From a virus, in the IMG/VR virus record IMGVR_UViG_3300046009_007421, positions 1 through 27,708 of that record: a DNA stretch of 27,708 nt; one strand, written 5' to 3'. Positions 24,605-27,708 of this stretch are shown piece by piece (positions within the stretch are counted from its first letter, which is position 1; every line of letters begins with the position of its first letter). Both the position numbers and the translations under genes were made by a program. A model generated the notes under the pieces. The model saw nothing but the letters and a program-made list of their open reading frames with translations. It made no database searches and was not told the DNA's origin.

Positions 24605-25252
24605 TTAAATTTCGTTATTTTGTCGTTCTATTACGGTAGACATCCAATCTGCCCAATGCAAAATATATTGAATTTTATATCTTGGAGCTTTTGCACCATT
24701 GTGACCAGTTAAGTATTTTTGATTATCTTCATCAAACATACCATCGGTCAATTTAATACCAAAATATTCTTTCTCATTATAACTTATACCATATTCATTC
24801 AAAGTAAAGAATGTTCTATCAGTTAGAGTCATATAGGTAATCTTATCATTTGATTTGAATAACTTACCTTGATTTTTAATTTGCCAATCATTATCATTTG
24901 GTAAATAGTGCAATTCACCTTTAATACCCAATTTTCCTAAATCGTGATGTAATGCACAGAATATTAATTCTTCATCCGTAAAATCTACAATACCACCCTG
25001 TGCAATAAATAATTCTTTCATTTTCATAGAATTCTTACATACATTAAAGATGTGGTCTATATAACCACCAATATGTGCATTGTGATAGTGTTTTGAGCCA
25101 GATGCAGCAGATAGTGTAAGGTTAACACCCAATTCTTCTTCGGAATACATGTGGAGTAATTTCTCCAATCTATCTCCTTTAAAATATTTCTTAATTATAC
25201 CTATAAATCGGTCATAATTTGTTTTTAATTCTTGTTCTGTCTTTTGTTTCAT
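24605..25252 (-). CDS. HD-domain phosphohydrolase (215 aa)
   Basis: The HD metal-binding ligands can be followed: His60 in NAHIGGYIDH, His103-Asp104 in CALHHDLGKLG, and Asp202 in ILHWADWMST. Such proteins act on nucleotides or nucleic acid phosphodiesters; the short HD proteins of T4-like phages have no defined substrate. N- and C-terminal flanks are helical. The gene has its own promoter in the 61-base gap upstream. The context is beside hsp20 in a non-structural segment. A nucleotide pool or anti-defence signal-cleaving role is possible, without direct evidence. Confidence 0.85.
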   Translation of the reverse strand: MKQKTEQELKTNYDRFIGIIKKYFKGDRLEKLLHMYSEEELGVNLTLSAASGSKHYHNAHIGGYIDHIFNVCKNSMKMKELFIAQGGIVDFTDEELIFCALHHDLGKLGIKGELHYLPNDNDWQIKNQGKLFKSNDKITYMTLTDRTFFTLNEYGISYNEKEYFGIKLTDGMFDEDNQKYLTGHNGAKAPRYKIQYILHWADWMSTVIERQNNEI

Positions 25253-25282
25253 AATTTAGAGTTTAATTGTTTATAATACTCT

Positions 25283-25311
25283 AATATACGATAAATAATT
25301 GACATTACCAA
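25283..25311 (-). promoter_or_regulatory. Promoter TTGGTA-N17-TATATT upstream of the HD gene
   Basis: The minus strand has TTGGTA (25306-25311), 17 bases ending TTATTTATCG, and TATATT (25283-25288); the -35 box is preceded by T, giving TTTGG. Thirty bases separate TATATT from the ATG at 25252. It opens the transcript for the HD gene and, with read-through, hsp20. Confidence 0.75.
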
Positions 25312-25313
25312 AT

Positions 25314-25850
25314 TTATATTAATTTTTTTATATATTTTTCATTTCTATAACGATTATTTACATTTAACATATATTCATATTTTGTATTTGATATATTAAA
25401 ATAATTTTTTATTTTTTCTAAATCAATTTTTGTATTATATATACCTTCATATGTAATCGAAATATCTACATTCATATTTTTTATTTTATCATTTTGATTT
25501 TTGATATTTTTTTCTAATTTATATAGTTCTTCTCTGTGTTCATCAATCCAATTTTCATCTATTGTATAAATACTATGCCATTTATTTGTTTTTATAGAAT
25601 GTAAATTACTTATTGCACATTCATATATATTTTCTCTTATAATTGATATTTTAATATTATTATTGGGTATCATATCAATTTGTTCCGGTTCCAATTTTAT
25701 AACAAAGTTTCCTTCTTTAAAATCTATTTTTTTATTTACCGAATGGTTATGAAATGGTTCTTGAATATATTTCCTATTAATTTCCTTTGACAACCACTCT
25801 CCAAAACAAGTTCCACCTACTCTACTATACGCTATAATACAAATATTCAT
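25314..25850 (-). CDS. Sulfotransferase-like protein, second copy (178 aa from this start)
   Basis: The N-terminus MNICIIAYSRVGGTCFGEWL has the P-loop-like phosphosulfate-binding segment (SRVGGT) of sulfotransferases, and IKISIIRENIYECAISNLHS resembles the 3'-phosphate-binding region. The rest is helical and Asn/Lys-rich. I chose the ATG at 25850, one base after the stop of the SGNH gene, since the motif is then at the family distance from the N-terminus; an in-frame ATG at 25871 would add seven residues and overlap the upstream gene. It would move sulfate from PAPS to a hydroxyl or amine. Codons are extremely AT-rich (5 G/C in the 60 bases at 25381). It is short for a sulfotransferase, so activity is uncertain. 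Confidence 0.7.
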   Translation of the reverse strand: MNICIIAYSRVGGTCFGEWLSKEINRKYIQEPFHNHSVNKKIDFKEGNFVIKLEPEQIDMIPNNNIKISIIRENIYECAISNLHSIKTNKWHSIYTIDENWIDEHREELYKLEKNIKNQNDKIKNMNVDISITYEGIYNTKIDLEKIKNYFNISNTKYEYMLNVNNRYRNEKYIKKLI

Positions 25851-25851
25851 A

Positions 25852-26655
25852 TTAAGCTTTTTTCGGCACATTCAAATCTTCTGGTATATAATTTCGAAAA
25901 TTCTTTTTAATATATTCAAATAATTTTATACTATACTGATAGTTGTGACTTGGTCCTGGGTGTGCATTATCAACTCCAAAATCTAAAAATGGTCTTGTGT
26001 AACCCCCATCGAATCTATTAAATTCATTATAATCTTTTGGTATATCAAAGGAACCATTCCATAACCAATTGCAACCTTTGGATTCTAAAAAATACTTTAT
26101 TAATAAATGATTTTTATACCAATTTATAAAATCTGCGTTTTCGTTTTGTAATGATACCAAATGATTTTGTGTTTCATTTCCTTCTTCGGAAGATTCTAAC
26201 CACCCCCAACGGGCATTGGGTATGAATGGTTCTATTCCATTATCTTTGGTATATATTTCTCTTCTTTGCGGACTAGTGTACATTATCAATACCAAATCTG
26301 GTTTTATCACATCGTAATATGTTAATAAACATCTACATATAAAATCATTACTTCTGCCACCAGTACCAAAATTCATATCAACGCCGCCAGATATTAACTT
26401 GCAAAATTGATGTGACCATGTTTCATTATTACCCACACCAACCCCTTCGGTAATTGAACAACCTAATGACATTACCTTAAATCCTTCTTTTTTTATACTA
26501 TCACCTCTAAACCCCAATTCATTGTATGTGTATACACATAGATTGGTGTTATCGTTTCCTGAAGTTTTATAAGTTCTATTTACTCTTTCCTTTAATGAGT
26601 ATTTGTGAGATGAAATTTCAAATCCGTCCGATGTCCAATATTCTAGTGGTTTCAT
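25852..26655 (-). CDS. SGNH-like hydrolase (267 aa) in the sulfotransferase cluster
   Basis: The nucleophile block is SLGCSITEG (Ser67), the second block is NFGTGGRSND (about 95-104), and the acid-base pair is DNAHPG with Asp229 and His232. The order and spacing fit the SGNH/GDSL fold. About 60 N-terminal residues precede block I, and they may be a separate recognition part. It would deacylate a sugar or lipid, or act as an O-acyl-modifying partner. It overlaps the dioxygenase gene by four bases (ATGA) and precedes the second sulfotransferase by one base, so all four genes are one operon. It keeps the catalytic Asp missing in the SGNH protein at 17153-17929. Confidence 0.82.
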   Translation of the reverse strand: MKPLEYWTSDGFEISSHKYSLKERVNRTYKTSGNDNTNLCVYTYNELGFRGDSIKKEGFKVMSLGCSITEGVGVGNNETWSHQFCKLISGGVDMNFGTGGRSNDFICRCLLTYYDVIKPDLVLIMYTSPQRREIYTKDNGIEPFIPNARWGWLESSEEGNETQNHLVSLQNENADFINWYKNHLLIKYFLESKGCNWLWNGSFDIPKDYNEFNRFDGGYTRPFLDFGVDNAHPGPSHNYQYSIKLFEYIKKNFRNYIPEDLNVPKKA

Positions 26656-27152
26656 AATAATTTATTTATATCAAATTTTACATGTTCACTTTGTAAAAAC
26701 CACAATAAAGAATACCTTTCACCTTCTAAAATTGAGGTTATTTCGTGGTCTATTCTTACATCAAATAAATATGTATTTCCAATAACTTTATCTAATATAA
26801 TTTCATTTGGATTGTATAATTTAAAATCACCACCTTCAAAATCATTGTTTAATAAAACTCCCACAGCATATAATCTATTATCTCTAACATCATTATGTTT
26901 TCCGAACCAATCACCTTTTGTAAATTTATGAAAATGTATCCTTTTTTTTATTGTTCTGATTTCAATGTTTGTTTCCCTTTCCACAAAATCCTTCAACTTA
27001 TCAAATAACCAATTGGTTTCTAATGAATAATTAATTGGTTGTGATTTATAATTTCTATCTCCCATTTTCCAATCTTTCTGATTTATTTTTAATAAGTTTA
27101 TTATTAATTCACACTCCTCTTTACTAAATAATATTTTTTGTTTTATCAACAT
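26652..27152 (-). CDS. 2-oxoglutarate/Fe(II) dioxygenase, prolyl-hydroxylase-like (166 aa)
   Basis: The iron ligands are visible: His86 and Asp88 in FGKHNDVRDN and His136 in RIDHEI, with Arg146 (GERYSLLWFL) for the oxoglutarate carboxylate. Between them lies FEGGDFKLYNP, the usual beta-helix core. The N-terminus FSKEECELIINLL fits the prolyl-4-hydroxylase-like subfamily. It would hydroxylate a protein side chain or small molecule. It overlaps the first sulfotransferase by 29 bases and the SGNH gene by four. A TET-like role is not supported. Substrate is unknown; a hydroxyl made here could be the acceptor for the sulfotransferases, which is inference. Confidence 0.83.
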   Translation of the reverse strand: MLIKQKILFSKEECELIINLLKINQKDWKMGDRNYKSQPINYSLETNWLFDKLKDFVERETNIEIRTIKKRIHFHKFTKGDWFGKHNDVRDNRLYAVGVLLNNDFEGGDFKLYNPNEIILDKVIGNTYLFDVRIDHEITSILEGERYSLLWFLQSEHVKFDINKLL

Positions 27153-27696
27153 TTATTCTATATTTTTTACCGTACGGAAAATTTTCATTTTTAAGGAAAT
27201 CTATATTTAAATAATCTAATATTTTTTGAAAACCATTATTATAATACAATTCTTCATATGAAATTGTAAAATAATTTTTATCTAAATATTTTAATTTAAA
27301 GCTTCTTTTTAATTCACTAAAAAATAAAGTTTCATTTTCATTTTTTATATCATTTGAAACCCAATGTTTATCCCAATTATTTGTTGTTTTAGCATTTATC
27401 CATGATTCTATTTGTTCTTTTTCATTTTCTCTATATAAACAAATTACTTTATCAGATGTCGATGTAAATATATCATAGTTTTTATAATGATAATAATCTT
27501 CTTTTATAAGAAGATGTTCGGTTTTATATTTATAATCTTTTGGATGAATATCGTTTTGATACCAACTATGGTTAGAGTTCCTAAATTCAGGTTTAATGGT
27601 TGGGTTAAAAAAAACAGTAAAGTTTTTATTAAAATAAAACCAATTAGTTAAATTTGTTGAACCACTTCTTGGTTCTGCTAAAATTGTTATTATCAT
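27124..27696 (-). CDS. Sulfotransferase-like protein, first copy (190 aa)
   Basis: The N-terminus MIITILAEPRSGSTNLTNWF has the PRSGSTN phosphosulfate-binding loop (residues 9-15). KVICLYRENEKEQIESWINA (about 84-103) aligns with the 3'-phosphate-binding strand-helix and with the matching region of the second copy. The stop is TAG. The ATG at 27696 is the first gene start in the window, and only 12 bases remain upstream, so promoter and preceding gene are outside. It should use PAPS as donor. Length (190 aa) is short but the core motifs are intact. Substrate is unknown. Confidence 0.8.
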   Translation of the reverse strand: MIITILAEPRSGSTNLTNWFYFNKNFTVFFNPTIKPEFRNSNHSWYQNDIHPKDYKYKTEHLLIKEDYYHYKNYDIFTSTSDKVICLYRENEKEQIESWINAKTTNNWDKHWVSNDIKNENETLFFSELKRSFKLKYLDKNYFTISYEELYYNNGFQKILDYLNIDFLKNENFPYGKKYRINVDKTKNII

Positions 27697-27708
27697 ATTA
27701 AATTATCT

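Noticed and set aside
25258-25282. Inverted repeat AGAGT/ACTCT between promoter and HD gene
   Set aside because: Five base pairs with a 15-base AT-rich loop are expected by chance; no T-run follows on the minus strand.
26652-27152. TET-type DNA dioxygenase working with the carbamoyltransferase on cytosine
   Set aside because: The protein matches the short prolyl-hydroxylase-like pattern, and no cytosine-modifying partner is seen in the window; I leave DNA modification only as an alternative for the carbamoyltransferase.
1-27708. tRNA genes, CRISPR arrays, insertion sequences or attachment sites
   Set aside because: Genes fill almost all of the window; the longest gap is about 80 bases, and none shows a cloverleaf, direct repeat array or transposase.

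Overview
The window is a block of a large tailed-phage genome with a contractile, T4-like tail. All 29 genes I can support lie on the minus strand, so transcription runs from the high coordinates to the low ones. The phage calls rest on a gp55-like late sigma factor, a gp6-type baseplate wedge (baseplate J family), a gp25-type wedge, and a gp5/gpV-like spike. A set of auxiliary genes common in aquatic T4-like phages accompanies them: UvdE-type endonuclease, Hsp20, peptide deformylase, HIGH nucleotidyltransferase, HD hydrolase. DNA is very AT-rich. Gene starts lack Shine-Dalgarno sequences, and three promoter-like sites have a TTGG/TTTGG box about 17 bases before a TATATT box. This fits, but does not prove, a Bacteroidetes (Flavobacteria-like) host.

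Layout in transcription order: (1) 27696-25314, four overlapping or abutting genes of surface- or glycan-modifying type: sulfotransferase, 2OG-Fe(II) dioxygenase, SGNH hydrolase, second sulfotransferase. They look even more AT-rich than the rest. (2) 25252-22751, an HD-domain protein, Hsp20, a 58-residue ORF and a multi-span membrane protein with a long coiled coil. Conserved promoters stand before the HD gene and before the 58-residue ORF. (3) 22712-19630, UvdE (own promoter, probably leaderless), a HIGH nucleotidyltransferase, a DUF2061 membrane protein, peptide deformylase, a one-span membrane protein and the gp55-like sigma factor. (4) 19626-17153, a NodU-type carbamoyltransferase and a second SGNH-like protein, joined without a gap to (5) 17153-3, the baseplate/tail module: a small helical protein, spike, Pro-rich protein, short linker protein, gp25, gp6, a DNRLRE-like protein, a coiled-coil protein, an unknown, a 1660-residue gpI-like/LamG giant and three further conserved structural proteins.

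The genes from gp55 to gp25/gp6 are nearly all joined by 1-base TAATG overlaps or gaps of four bases or fewer, with one 45-base break before the 165-residue gene. The late sigma factor, the two modifying enzymes and the baseplate genes therefore probably share transcripts. The main things to look at are the two sets of modifying enzymes (one of them inside the late operon), the conserved promoter with its fixed 17-base spacer, two places where a terminator hairpin and a promoter overlap, and the multi-domain baseplate giant with a 19-residue tandem repeat.
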